A program made the position numbers and the translations under genes. A model generated the notes under the pieces. The model made no database searches and was not told where the DNA came from. It saw nothing but the letters and a program-made list of their open reading frames with translations. 64,000 bases of DNA. Origin: Nostoc sp. 'Peltigera membranacea cyanobiont' N6. GTDB taxonomy: Bacteria; Cyanobacteriota; Cyanobacteriia; Cyanobacteriales; Nostocaceae. This document shows, one piece after another, positions 1 to 8,595 of the stretch; within the stretch, counting starts at the first letter, position 1, and each line of letters starts with the position of its first letter. The stretch spans positions 620,001 through 684,000 of the forward strand of contig NZ_CP026681.1 in the NCBI RefSeq assembly GCF_002949735.1. Direction: 5' to 3'.

Positions 1-165
1 GGTGAGAAAGCCATCATCGGTTCTGGTGCAGTCGTAACTCGTAATGTTCCCGATTATGCAATTGTAGTGGGAGTGCCAGCTAATATTGTAGGTGATGTGC
101 GCGATGGGCTACGCCCTGCCGTAAGCGATCGCCAAAATTTAGAAATATCAGCTAACAGTTTGTGA
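1..165 (+). CDS. Hexapeptide-repeat acyltransferase, C-terminal end (truncated by window edge)
   Basis: Frame 1 is open from the first base to a TGA at 163-165 and gives the last 54 residues of a left-handed beta-helix acyltransferase. The segment GAVVTRNVPDYAIVVGVPA is the typical last coil and loop of the WbpD/serine-acetyltransferase-like family. In Wbp/Wlb pathways such an enzyme N-acylates the amino group set by the DegT aminotransferase, and the genes that follow fit that pathway, so the substrate is inferred as a UDP-amino sugar. The last 20 or so residues (from VRDGLRP) are encoded by DNA that looks like a small dispersed cyanobacterial repeat ending in a HIP1 site, so the natural C-terminus may have been changed. 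Confidence 0.8.
   Translation, partial: GEKAIIGSGAVVTRNVPDYAIVVGVPANIVGDVRDGLRPAVSDRQNLEISANSL
97..132. repeat. Small dispersed-repeat-like insert ending in HIP1, inside a coding region
   Basis: The stretch holds GCGATGGGCTACGCCCTGCC followed by GTAAGCGATCGC. This resembles the very small mobile repeats (SDR type) known from Nostoc genomes. It lies after the conserved end of the acyltransferase fold and encodes an atypical tail (VRDGLRPAVSDRQ). Assignment to a repeat family is from memory of such sequences and was not searched. Confidence 0.4.
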
Positions 166-258
166 GAGCCTTTCTTCTGTATTTGTTGAAAACTGAAGCC
201 TTGCAAAGATAAAGATTTTTTAAATAAAAAAGCAATTAATTTGCAATTCACCCAGGAA

Positions 259-284
259 CTATTGCCACCTTTTAGTGGCAGTAG
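259..284 (+). promoter_or_regulatory. Leader hairpin between acyltransferase and Gfo/Idh gene
   Basis: Bases 259-268 pair with 275-284 to give a ten-base stem with one G-T wobble and a six-base loop (CTTTTA). It sits about 40 bases before the ATG at 326 in a 160-base gap. No T-run follows, so it could be a weak terminator, an RNA stability element or a leader structure. Confidence 0.4.
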
Positions 285-325
285 TTGATAATCCATAAAA
301 AATAAATTTTGATTAGTTAAAAGCA

Positions 326-1363
326 ATGGCAAATATCATTAATATCGGTGTCATCGGCTATGGTTATTGGGGCCCGAATCTGGTAAGAAATTTTGTAGAG
401 ATGCCAGGAGTTCAGGTTAGAACAGTCAGTGATTTTAATCCAGAACTATTGGCAAAGGTGCAAGCTCGGTATCCCGCTATCCAAGTTACAAAAGATTGTC
501 GAGACATATTTATAGATCCTAAGATTGATGCTGTAGCGATCGCCACACCAGTTTCAACTCACTTTGAATTAGCTTTAGCTGCCTTGCAAGCTGGTAAACA
601 CGTGATGGTAGAGAAGCCAATGACAACTACCTCCGAGCAAGCAATGCGGCTGATTGAAGAGGCAGAAAAACGCAACCTAGTGTTAATGGTCGATCACACC
701 TTTGTGTATACGGGTGCTGTCCGCAAGATGCACGATTTGATTGCCACTAATTCCTTGGGTGATATTTACTACTATGATTCTGTCCGCGTCAACCTGGGAC
801 TTTTTCAGCATGATGTGAATGTCATCTGGGATTTGGCAGTCCACGACCTCTCAATCATGAGCTACCTATTGCCATCCCAGCCTTATGCTGTCTCCGCTAC
901 AGGCATCAGCCACGTTCCTGGAGAACCAGAAAATCTCGCCTATTTGACCTTATTCTTTGAAAAAAATCTCATTGCTCACATTAATGTCAATTGGTTAGCA
1001 CCAGTAAAAATCCGCCGCACATTGATTGGTGGTAGTCAACGGATGATTGTTTACGATGACTTAGAACCCAGTGAGAAAGTCAAGATTTACGATAAGGGGA
1101 TTACAGTCAACGGCAACTCCGAAAGCGTGTACCAAATGATGATTGGTTATCGCACAGGGGATATGTACTCACCCAAGTTAGATATGACAGAAGCCTTGAA
1201 AACAGAAGGATTGCACTTCATTGATTGTATTGAAAAAGGCGATCGCCCCATTACTGATGGAAAAGCAGGACTGCGGGTAGTCAGAATTCTCGAAGCTGCA
1301 TCCCAATCTCTCAAGCAGCAAGGCCGACTAATTGAACTGAATGTGGCAGAGGTAGCAGCATGA
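326..1363 (+). CDS. Gfo/Idh/MocA oxidoreductase, WbpB/WlbA-like UDP-sugar dehydrogenase
   Basis: This 345-residue protein opens with a Rossmann fold (GYGYWG at residues 11-16) and carries the family signature EKP at 96-98, where the lysine is catalytic; the second half is the usual alpha/beta substrate domain. Family members next to a DegT aminotransferase and a hexapeptide acyltransferase (WbpB, WlbA) oxidise C3 of a UDP-N-acetyl-hexosaminuronic acid with NAD, making the 3-keto sugar for transamination. The ATG at 326 follows a 160-base gap. The stop overlaps the next start (ATGA at 1360-1363), which indicates translational coupling. The exact sugar is inferred. Confidence 0.85.
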   Translation: MANIINIGVIGYGYWGPNLVRNFVEMPGVQVRTVSDFNPELLAKVQARYPAIQVTKDCRDIFIDPKIDAVAIATPVSTHFELALAALQAGKHVMVEKPMTTTSEQAMRLIEEAEKRNLVLMVDHTFVYTGAVRKMHDLIATNSLGDIYYYDSVRVNLGLFQHDVNVIWDLAVHDLSIMSYLLPSQPYAVSATGISHVPGEPENLAYLTLFFEKNLIAHINVNWLAPVKIRRTLIGGSQRMIVYDDLEPSEKVKIYDKGITVNGNSESVYQMMIGYRTGDMYSPKLDMTEALKTEGLHFIDCIEKGDRPITDGKAGLRVVRILEAASQSLKQQGRLIELNVAEVAA

Positions 1364-2454
1364 TTCCATTTGTAGACCTAAAAACTCAATACCTGAGTAT
1401 TAAAGACGAAATTGATACTGCTGTTTTGAAAGTACTTGCAAGTACGCAATTCGTTTTGGGCAATGAAGTTAAAGCCTTTGAAGAAGAATTTGCCAGTTAC
1501 TGCAATGCAGATTATGGCATTGCTGTCAATACAGGTACTAGCGCCCTCCATTTAGCATTACTAGCAGCTGGCATTGGTGCTGGTGACGAAGTGATTACCG
1601 TGCCTTTCACCTTCGTTGCGACCACAGCAGCAATTTGTTATACCGGAGCCACACCTGTTTTCGTAGATATCGATCCTGTTTCCTACACAATAGATGTCAC
1701 CCAAATTGAAAAAGCAATAACCGAACGCACCAAAGCGATTCTCCCCGTGCATTTGTACGGACAACCAGCAGACATGGAGCCAATTTTGAATATTGCTCGC
1801 CGTCATGGTTTAGCCGTTATAGAAGATGCAGCCCAAGCTCACGGGGCTGAGTACAAGGGGCAGAGGGTAGGTAGTATCGGTGATATTGGTTGTTTTAGTT
1901 TTTACCCTGGTAAGAATTTAGGGGCTTACGGTGAGGGAGGTATGGCAGTCACCAATAATCCTGAATATGCCCAGACTATGGGAATGCTACGCGACTGGGG
2001 TCAAGAACGCAGGTATCACCATGTATTGAAAGGTTACAACTATCGCATGGATGGCATCCAGGGAGCGATTTTACGGGTGAAGTTACGCTACATCGAAGCC
2101 TGGACAGAAGCCAGAAGAACACATGCAGCCCACTATGACCAACTTTTGGCAGAATCTGGTGTTGGTATACCTGCTGTGATGCCTTACAGCCGTCACGTTT
2201 ATCATGTCTACGCGGTGCGATCGCCTCAGCGAGATGCCCTACAACAAAGTCTGCAAGAGCAGGAAATTCAAACAGGTATCCATTACCCAATTCCTGTCCA
2301 TCTCCAGGCAGCATACTCTGACTTGGGTTATAAAACTGGAGATTTTCCGCACTCAGAAGCAGCATCTAGCCAAGTTTTATCCCTGCCTATGTATGCAGAA
2401 CTCAGCACAGAGTCACAAACTCAGGTTGCCAAAGCCGTAATTAGCTTAACATAA
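1360..2454 (+). CDS. DegT/DnrJ/EryC1 aminotransferase, WbpE/WlbC-like
   Basis: A full-length (364 aa) PLP-dependent sugar aminotransferase. NTGTSALHLAL (57-67) binds the cofactor phosphate, IEDAAQAHGA (154-163) supplies the Asp that contacts the pyridine nitrogen, and Lys185 in FYPGKNLGAYG forms the Schiff base. It should transfer an amino group, usually from glutamate, to the keto-sugar made by the Gfo/Idh enzyme encoded immediately upstream, with which it shares a four-base overlap. The pairing predicts a 3-amino-3-deoxy UDP-sugar. It is clearly different from the second DegT protein encoded at 4128. Confidence 0.9.
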   Translation: MIPFVDLKTQYLSIKDEIDTAVLKVLASTQFVLGNEVKAFEEEFASYCNADYGIAVNTGTSALHLALLAAGIGAGDEVITVPFTFVATTAAICYTGATPVFVDIDPVSYTIDVTQIEKAITERTKAILPVHLYGQPADMEPILNIARRHGLAVIEDAAQAHGAEYKGQRVGSIGDIGCFSFYPGKNLGAYGEGGMAVTNNPEYAQTMGMLRDWGQERRYHHVLKGYNYRMDGIQGAILRVKLRYIEAWTEARRTHAAHYDQLLAESGVGIPAVMPYSRHVYHVYAVRSPQRDALQQSLQEQEIQTGIHYPIPVHLQAAYSDLGYKTGDFPHSEAASSQVLSLPMYAELSTESQTQVAKAVISLT

Positions 2455-2466
2455 CCGATAAATTTG

Positions 2467-3171
2467 ATGTCCGATCCAGGTAAAATTAAGATAGTCACAG
2501 CTATCCACGGCTTACAACCAGAAAAGCTAGACCCTGACTTTGAAATTCAACTAGCAGAATATTTAAATACTCAATATGAACAAAAATCATTAATCGAATT
2601 ATATGCCCGCTTTGCTACCAGTGATGGCGACTTTGACGGGCTAATGCGGCGAACTATTTGGCGGGCGGTAGCACGTAAATTCGGACATAATATTCGGATT
2701 GGCAATGGCGTAGCTTTTAAGCATCTCGAAACCTTTGAGATTGGGAACCAGGTGTTTATTGGCTCACAAAGCTATATTCAGGGAAGGTTCGATGGTACTT
2801 GCATCATTGGGAACCATGTTTGGATTGGCCCACAGAGCTACTTTGATGCCCGTAATTTAATCATTGAAGATTATGTGGGATGGGGCCCAGGTGCAAAAGT
2901 ACTCGGTTCATCACACACTGGATTGCCGATTGATGTTCCCATCATCCAAACAGACTTAGAAATTAAATCAGTAAAAGTGGAAACAGGAGCCGATATTGGC
3001 ATGAATGCGGCGATCCTACCTGGGGTAACAATTGGCCGAGGCAGCATTGTTGGTGCTGGTGCAGTTGTAACCAAAGATGTACCACCTTATGCGATCGTCG
3101 CTGGTGTCCCTGCTAAGTTTTTACGCTGGCGGGAAGGATATGAACCATCAAAGGAAGAATATGCAAAATAA
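2467..3171 (+). CDS. Hexapeptide (left-handed beta-helix) acyltransferase
   Basis: A 234-residue acyltransferase of the WbbJ/LbetaH superfamily. An N-terminal helical region of about 70 residues is followed by hexapeptide coils from about residue 75 to 200, ending in GAVVTKDVPPYAIVAGVPAK, and then a basic tail. I chose the ATG at 2467; a TTG directly before it is possible but less likely. Such enzymes acetylate amino or hydroxyl groups of sugars with acetyl-CoA. It starts 12 bases after the aminotransferase stop and its own end overlaps the next gene by 11 bases, so it is in the same operon. With the partial acyltransferase at the window start this makes two acyltransferases in the operon, which would suit a di-acylated amino sugar. 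Confidence 0.85.
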   Translation: MSDPGKIKIVTAIHGLQPEKLDPDFEIQLAEYLNTQYEQKSLIELYARFATSDGDFDGLMRRTIWRAVARKFGHNIRIGNGVAFKHLETFEIGNQVFIGSQSYIQGRFDGTCIIGNHVWIGPQSYFDARNLIIEDYVGWGPGAKVLGSSHTGLPIDVPIIQTDLEIKSVKVETGADIGMNAAILPGVTIGRGSIVGAGAVVTKDVPPYAIVAGVPAKFLRWREGYEPSKEEYAK

Positions 3172-4135
3172 ACGAATTTTAATTACAGGTGGTGCAGGTT
3201 TAGTTGGTTCCCATATTGCCGATTTATTGGTAAAGGAAGGAGTTTCAGAGATTATTGTTCTAGATAACTTCACCCGTGGACAACTGAAAAACCTTGCTTG
3301 GGCAAAAGAAAATGGCCCTTTAGTAATTGTAGAAGGCGACATTCGGGATCAAAAACTCTTGGGTGAAGTCATGCAAGGCGTGGATATAGTCTTTCACCAA
3401 GCAGCAATCCGCATTACCCAATGTGCCGAAGAACCGCGTTTGGCATTAGAAGTTTTGGCAGATGGTACTTTCAATGTGTTGGAAGCAGCAGTGAAAGCTG
3501 GGGTAAAAAAGGTAATCGCTGCCTCATCAGCCTCGATATACGGCATGGCGGAGGAGTTCCCAACCACCGAATCTCATCACCCATACAACAACCGCACTCT
3601 TTACGGTGCGGCAAAGGTCTTTAACGAGGGCTTATTACGCAGCTTCTATGATATGTATGGGCTGGACTATGTAGCATTACGCTACTTTAACGTCTACGGC
3701 CCGCGTATGGATATTTACGGTGTATACACGGAAGTATTGATTCGCTGGATGGAGCGCATTGCAACAGGTCAGCCACCACTGATTTTCGGTGATGGCAAAC
3801 AGACAATGGACTTTGTATATATCGAAGACATTGCCAGAGCGAATATCTTAGCTGCCAAAGCTGATGTTACTGATGATGTGTTTAATATTGCCAGCCATGT
3901 GGAAAGCAGCCTGAACGACCTAGCCTATAGTTTGGCTAAGGTGATGGGGTCAGATTTACAGCCAGAATATGGCCCAGAACGCAAAGTCAACCCCGTGGCC
4001 CGCCGACTGGCAGATGTGAGCAAAGCCAAACAATTGCTGGGTTTTGAGGCGCAGGTATCTCTAGAAGAAGGATTGCGTCGGCTAGTGAGTTGGTGGCGCG
4101 AACAGAAATTGGCAAAGGAAGCAAGCAATGTCTGA
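3161..4135 (+). CDS. NAD-dependent epimerase/dehydratase (extended SDR, GalE/WbpP-like)
   Basis: A 324-residue extended short-chain dehydrogenase. The nucleotide-binding motif GGAGLVGS is at residues 10-17 and the catalytic Tyr148-xxx-Lys152 is in YGAAK. It most resembles NDP-sugar 4-epimerases and related enzymes. The start is the ATG at 3161, preceded by the purine-rich site AAGGAAGAA; longer readings upstream lie inside the preceding gene and are not conserved-looking. It overlaps the acyltransferase gene by 11 bases and the next aminotransferase gene by 8, so it is translationally coupled to both. The substrate is inferred to be the UDP-amino sugar of this operon or an independent NDP-hexose. 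Confidence 0.88.
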   Translation: MQNKRILITGGAGLVGSHIADLLVKEGVSEIIVLDNFTRGQLKNLAWAKENGPLVIVEGDIRDQKLLGEVMQGVDIVFHQAAIRITQCAEEPRLALEVLADGTFNVLEAAVKAGVKKVIAASSASIYGMAEEFPTTESHHPYNNRTLYGAAKVFNEGLLRSFYDMYGLDYVALRYFNVYGPRMDIYGVYTEVLIRWMERIATGQPPLIFGDGKQTMDFVYIEDIARANILAAKADVTDDVFNIASHVESSLNDLAYSLAKVMGSDLQPEYGPERKVNPVARRLADVSKAKQLLGFEAQVSLEEGLRRLVSWWREQKLAKEASNV

Positions 4136-5330
4136 GAAAATCCAATCTATTCCGATCGCTAAACCTTGGATGGGGGAAGCTGAGGCTGAAGCAGCTAGCC
4201 GTGCAATTATGTCTGGCTGGGTAACACAAGGCCCAGAAGTTGCCGCCTTTGAGCAAGAGTTTGCAGCTTACGTAGGCGCAAACCATGCTTGTGCTGTCTC
4301 CAATTGCACCACAGCATTGCATTTAGCCCTATTAGCTGTAGGTGTGAAACCTGGGGATGAAGTGATTACCGTCAGTCATTCTTATATTGCCACTGCCAAC
4401 AGTATTCGCTACTGCGGTGCAATACCAGTGTTTGTGGATATTGAACCACAGACATACAACATCAATCCGATGTTAATTGAGGATGTGATTAGCGATCGCA
4501 CTCGTGCTATCCTGATTGTCCACCAGATTGGGATGCCTTGCGACCTCAAAGCCATCCTGGATATTGCTCACCGCTACGATTTACCAGTAATTGAAGATGC
4601 AGCTTGTGCGATCGGTAGTGAAATTCTCTGGGATGGAAACTGGGAAAAAATTGGCAAGCCGCATGGGGATATCGCCTGCTTTTCCTTCCACCCCCGCAAA
4701 GTCATCACCACAGGTGATGGTGGAATGCTTACTACCAACAACCTCGAATATGACAAACAGTTTCGCCTGTGGCGGCAACATGGGATGAGCATCCCCGATA
4801 CTGTCCGCCACGGTGCAAAACAGGTAATATTTGAGTCATATCCCATGCTCGGTTACAACTACCGCATGACTGATATTCAAGCAGCAGTCGGGCGAGAACA
4901 ACTTAAACGTCTTCCAGAAATTGTGGAACGCCGACGTTACTTGGCACAGCAATACCAGGAAAAACTAGCAGATGTGGTGGGATTAAAGTTACCGACTCAG
5001 CCCAATTGGGCAAAGAGTAACTGGCAGAGTTTTTGTGTCCGGCTCACAGAGAAATACGACCAGGTACAAGTGATGCAGGAAATGCTAGATGCAGGCATTT
5101 CCACGCGACGCGGCATCATGTGCGCTCACCGTGAAAGTGCTTATAAAATCGAACCTTGGTCATGTGGAGTTGAGCCAAAATCTTGTGACTGTGAAGTTGT
5201 CAAGTGCGATCGGCTTTGGGAGAGTGAGCAAGCACAAGATTGTACTGTCCTGCTACCCCTATTTCATCAGATGACTCAACAGGAACAGGATTATGTGGTG
5301 AAGGTTTTGAAAATAGCTTGTCAGATTTAA
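4128..5330 (+). CDS. DegT/DnrJ/EryC1 aminotransferase (second copy, divergent)
   Basis: A 400-residue PLP sugar aminotransferase. VSNCTTALHLAL (57-68) is the phosphate site, VIEDAACAIGSE (154-165) holds the pyridine-binding Asp, and Lys191 in FHPRKVITTGDGGM is the expected Schiff-base lysine. It belongs to the branch that often acts on 4-keto sugars (PglE/PerA/ArnB-like) and ends with the branch-typical LPLFHQMT segment. Eight bases overlap the epimerase gene before it. It is the last gene of the sugar-nucleotide operon; a 217-base gap follows. A decayed relative of its 3' end lies at 9764-9846. Confidence 0.9.
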   Translation: MSEKIQSIPIAKPWMGEAEAEAASRAIMSGWVTQGPEVAAFEQEFAAYVGANHACAVSNCTTALHLALLAVGVKPGDEVITVSHSYIATANSIRYCGAIPVFVDIEPQTYNINPMLIEDVISDRTRAILIVHQIGMPCDLKAILDIAHRYDLPVIEDAACAIGSEILWDGNWEKIGKPHGDIACFSFHPRKVITTGDGGMLTTNNLEYDKQFRLWRQHGMSIPDTVRHGAKQVIFESYPMLGYNYRMTDIQAAVGREQLKRLPEIVERRRYLAQQYQEKLADVVGLKLPTQPNWAKSNWQSFCVRLTEKYDQVQVMQEMLDAGISTRRGIMCAHRESAYKIEPWSCGVEPKSCDCEVVKCDRLWESEQAQDCTVLLPLFHQMTQQEQDYVVKVLKIACQI

Positions 5331-5390
5331 AGAAAAATTCCTTCTATGGAAATTGCTTCCAGCAGTCCCTCTGCTTTACACAAGAAACTG

Positions 5391-5486
5391 ATACCAATTT
5401 GAATAATTTTTGTGACACATTCATTCTTCGTACAGAACATTGCTGTGCGCCTAGCTATCTGTGACATTCTTTTTTCAAATTGGTAT
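5391..5486. repeat. MITE-like element with 13-base terminal inverted repeats
   Basis: ATACCAATTTGAA at 5391-5403 is the exact reverse complement of TTCAAATTGGTAT at 5474-5486. The 70-base interior contains two TGTGACA-type motifs and no reading frame. The size and perfect ends suit a miniature inverted-repeat element, as are common in Nostoc intergenic regions. No clear target duplication is seen. It could also act as a terminator after the aminotransferase gene. Confidence 0.45.
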
Positions 5487-5547
5487 GAGAACCTCTTGTC
5501 ACAACGTTTTTACCATCGGTAATCATTAAACTTCATAGGAAATAGCT

Positions 5548-8500
5548 ATGACTATCCTTTTTACCAATCAAGTCCCAAGCATTTCAAACTACACCGATAG
5601 CGTTCCCTACGAATTAGGGATGAAATTCCACAGCAATACAGGCGGACAAATTAACGCCATTCGCTTCTGGAAAGCCCCTAGCGAAACAGGAACGCATATG
5701 GGCAAAATATGGAATGCAACAGGAACGCTTTTGGCAAGCGTCACTTTTTCTAACGAGACGGCTTCTGGCTGGCAGAGTCAGGCTCTGGCCACTCCACTTA
5801 ACATTCAAGCTAATACCACTTATGTCGTCTCTGTCAACGTAAACAGCTATTACGTAGCTACTTACGATCAGCTGGCCAGCTCCATCGTCAATGGGAATCT
5901 TAGCTCAGTAGCAGACGGTAGCAATGGGGTGTTTAATGGGACTCCGGGAGCCTTCCCAACCGGTTCTTACCGGAATACTAACTATTTTCGTGACATTGAC
6001 TTTGTAGCTGCTTCCCTGCCTACGATTACAAAGACTAGCGGCGACAATCAGACTGGTGCAGCCGGAACTGCATTGCCCAATCCCTTGGTTGTTCAGGTCA
6101 AAAACGGTGCTGGAAATCCTCAGTCAGGGGTAACAGTGAACTTTGCCGTTACTAGTGGTGGGGGTTCGGTCTCGCCCGCAAGTGCAGTAACGAATGCTAG
6201 CGGTCAGGCTAGTACCATATTAACTTTGGGAACTGTCCTTGGCTCAACCCTACCTGTAACAAATGCTGTAAGCGCTACGGCTGCTGGAGTAGGTAGTGTT
6301 AACTTTTCAGCCACTGCTAGTCCGACAGGAAACACCCAAGTTATCCTGACAACTCAAGTGCCAAGCATTCCAAATGCAACTGATAACGTTTCCTATGAAT
6401 TAGGTCTGAAATTCCGTAGCGCTAAAGGCGGACAAATTTCTGCCATCCGCTTCTGGAAAGCTGCTAGTGAAACAGGAACTAACATTGGCAAGATATGGAA
6501 TGCAACGGGAACGCTCTTGACAAGCGTCACTTTTTCTAATGAGACAGTTTCTGGCTGGCAGGAGCAGTTTCTAGAAACGCCAGTAAACATTCAAGCCAAT
6601 ACCACTTATGTCGTCTCTGTCAACATAAACGCCTATTACGTAGCCACTGATAATGAACTGGTCAACTCTATAGTTAATGGCGATCTTAGCACAGTAGCAG
6701 ATGGCAATAATGGGGTGTATAACACAAGTCCGAATTCTTTCCCAACTAGTTCTTATCAGAATAGTAACTACTATTGCGACATTGCCTTTGTCGTCGGCAG
6801 TAACTTAGTTAAAATCAGTGGAGACAATCAGATCGGTGCGACTGGAGCAGCTCTGCCTAACGCCCTTGTAGTGCAAGTCGTAAACGCGCAAAATAATCCT
6901 CAGTCAGGGGTCACGGTGAGTTTTGCCATTACTAATGGCGGAGGATCGGTGTCGCCCACTAGTGCAATAACTAATGCTAGCGGTCAAGCAAGCACAATCT
7001 TGACATTGGGATCGGTGCCCACTGCCCCTGGAGGAGTAGTAGTTACAGCGACGGTAGAAGGTATCGGCAGTATAGCCTTCTCAGCTTCAGCAACTCCAGC
7101 AAATCCCAATTCCATATTTTTGGAAAACCTAAATCCTGGCACTACTAACTGGAAGCTTGACAATCGAGGTAGTGGTGAAATCGCTGGCTATGCCTCGGCG
7201 ACCAGTGTCAATAAAGGGGGATCTTTGGACATTAAAGTTTCTCTTGGACAAGCTGGACAGTATAGCATCGATGTGTATCGCTTGGGCTACTACGGTGGCA
7301 CGGGCGGCAGGCTGATAGCAAGCAGTGGCCCGCTCAATGGTACGACTCAAGCTGCCTGTACTCTAGATCCAAATACCCAGCTAGTTGAGTGTAACTGGAC
7401 AACCTCATACGTTTTGCAGGTAGGTAGTAACTGGACTAGCGGTATTTATATCGCCAAGCTGACTGACCAGGCAAGTAGTAAAATAGCGCATGTGTGGTTT
7501 GTCGTCCGTAATGACAGCAGCACTGCTGATATTTTATTCCAGAGCGCTGTTTCTTGTGTCCTAGCCTATAGCACGACAGGTGGGCACAGCCTGTACAGCT
7601 TTAACAGCGTTGGTGGTCAGAGAGCTTATAAGGTTTCCTATGACCGACCATTTTCCCAGGCAACTTATCAAGAATCCTATGAAGGCGACACACCTCTGCG
7701 ATGGGAATACAATATGGTGCGCTGGCTGGAATCTCAAGGTTACGATGTGACCTACACTGACAACATGCAGGTTCACACCAACGCACAAAGTTTGCTCAAT
7801 CACAAAGTATTCTTGTCAGTGGGTCACGATGAGTACTGGTCTAAAGAAATGCGCGATCATGTCGAAGCTGCTCGTAATACAGGAATTAATTTGGGATTTT
7901 TCTCTGCCAATACTTGTTATTGGCGAGTGAGATTTGAAGATTCTACCCTTGCTGCTGGGCAAGTAAAGCCCAACCGGGTAATGGCGTGCTACAAACAAGA
8001 TTGGTCATTGGATGCAGTCGCCCAACAGCAAGGGTCATCAGCAGCCACAAATAAATTCCGCAGCGTCCAAAACCAGCGGCCGGAAAACTCCTTGTTAGGA
8101 GTCATGTACGGTAGTGACCTCGATCTCTATGGTGGTTTTAATTTTGTTGTCAGTAACAGCAGCGATCCTTACTATGCAAACACGGGACTCCAGAATGGGG
8201 ATCAACTGGCTCTGTTAGTGGGCTATGAGTGGGATTTTATCGTTAATAACGGGTCTAGTCCTTCTGGTCTCGTCACCTTGTCTCAGTCACCAGTCCAGCC
8301 CGCTAGCGTATTGCCAAACTTTGACGAACCGCCTGGAGAAGAAGCCCTCCCTGCCAACCAGGATTTTACCAAATCACATTCAACCCGCTATACAGCTAGT
8401 AGTGGGGCTAAAGTCTTCGCCTCCGGTACCATTCAGTGGGCATGGGGACTAGACAGTGATGGCGTAAGCCCAGCTCGGGAAGATATTCGCGTCAAGCAAA

Positions 8501-8571
8501 TAACCGTCAATATCCTAGCAGATATGGGAGCTAAACCCCAGGCACCCAATGCAAACCTCATTGTTCCTTAA
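5548..8571 (+). CDS. Exported-type protein: (DUF4082-Ig-like)x2 plus N,N-dimethylformamidase-like domain
   Basis: A 1007-residue mosaic. DUF4082-type beta domains lie at about 3-150 and 265-412, each followed by an Ig-like (Big_1-type) domain (about 157-260 and 418-520, both with GVTVxFAxTxGGGSVSP). From about 525 to the end the sequence resembles the large-subunit C-terminal domain of N,N-dimethylformamidase, with DVYRLGYYGGTGGR, SVGHDEYWS and FFSANTCYWRVRFE. Only the fold family is clear: the substrate is unknown, and a role in cutting or binding an amide or glycan is inference. No classical signal peptide is seen at the ATG, although Ig-like and DUF4082 domains are usually extracellular, so a non-Sec route or a missed upstream start is possible. 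The Tat-signal gene follows 24 bases downstream. Confidence 0.75.
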   Translation: MTILFTNQVPSISNYTDSVPYELGMKFHSNTGGQINAIRFWKAPSETGTHMGKIWNATGTLLASVTFSNETASGWQSQALATPLNIQANTTYVVSVNVNSYYVATYDQLASSIVNGNLSSVADGSNGVFNGTPGAFPTGSYRNTNYFRDIDFVAASLPTITKTSGDNQTGAAGTALPNPLVVQVKNGAGNPQSGVTVNFAVTSGGGSVSPASAVTNASGQASTILTLGTVLGSTLPVTNAVSATAAGVGSVNFSATASPTGNTQVILTTQVPSIPNATDNVSYELGLKFRSAKGGQISAIRFWKAASETGTNIGKIWNATGTLLTSVTFSNETVSGWQEQFLETPVNIQANTTYVVSVNINAYYVATDNELVNSIVNGDLSTVADGNNGVYNTSPNSFPTSSYQNSNYYCDIAFVVGSNLVKISGDNQIGATGAALPNALVVQVVNAQNNPQSGVTVSFAITNGGGSVSPTSAITNASGQASTILTLGSVPTAPGGVVVTATVEGIGSIAFSASATPANPNSIFLENLNPGTTNWKLDNRGSGEIAGYASATSVNKGGSLDIKVSLGQAGQYSIDVYRLGYYGGTGGRLIASSGPLNGTTQAACTLDPNTQLVECNWTTSYVLQVGSNWTSGIYIAKLTDQASSKIAHVWFVVRNDSSTADILFQSAVSCVLAYSTTGGHSLYSFNSVGGQRAYKVSYDRPFSQATYQESYEGDTPLRWEYNMVRWLESQGYDVTYTDNMQVHTNAQSLLNHKVFLSVGHDEYWSKEMRDHVEAARNTGINLGFFSANTCYWRVRFEDSTLAAGQVKPNRVMACYKQDWSLDAVAQQQGSSAATNKFRSVQNQRPENSLLGVMYGSDLDLYGGFNFVVSNSSDPYYANTGLQNGDQLALLVGYEWDFIVNNGSSPSGLVTLSQSPVQPASVLPNFDEPPGEEALPANQDFTKSHSTRYTASSGAKVFASGTIQWAWGLDSDGVSPAREDIRVKQITVNILADMGAKPQAPNANLIVP
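5554..7110 (+). repeat. Intragenic tandem duplication of DUF4082-Ig unit (period about 786 bases)
   Basis: Two in-frame copies with a spacing of 262 codons (for example GAAATTCC at 5622 and 6408) share long near-identical DNA blocks such as GGCAAxATATGGAATGCAAC and AAGCGTCACTTTTTCTAA. The high nucleotide similarity in both the DUF4082 and the Ig-like parts indicates a fairly recent duplication or gene conversion. Confidence 0.75.
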
Positions 8572-8595
8572 AGTATCGTACAAGGAGTAAAAAAA

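Noticed and set aside
54..332. 92-codon minus-strand frame at the window start
   Set aside because: It runs through the end of the acyltransferase and the leader hairpin; no protein-like pattern.
1976..2365. 129-codon minus-strand frame
   Set aside because: Antisense to the aminotransferase gene, which has clear active-site motifs in the plus frame.
5240..5464. 74-codon plus-strand frame
   Set aside because: Shadow of the aminotransferase 3' end running into the inverted-repeat element.
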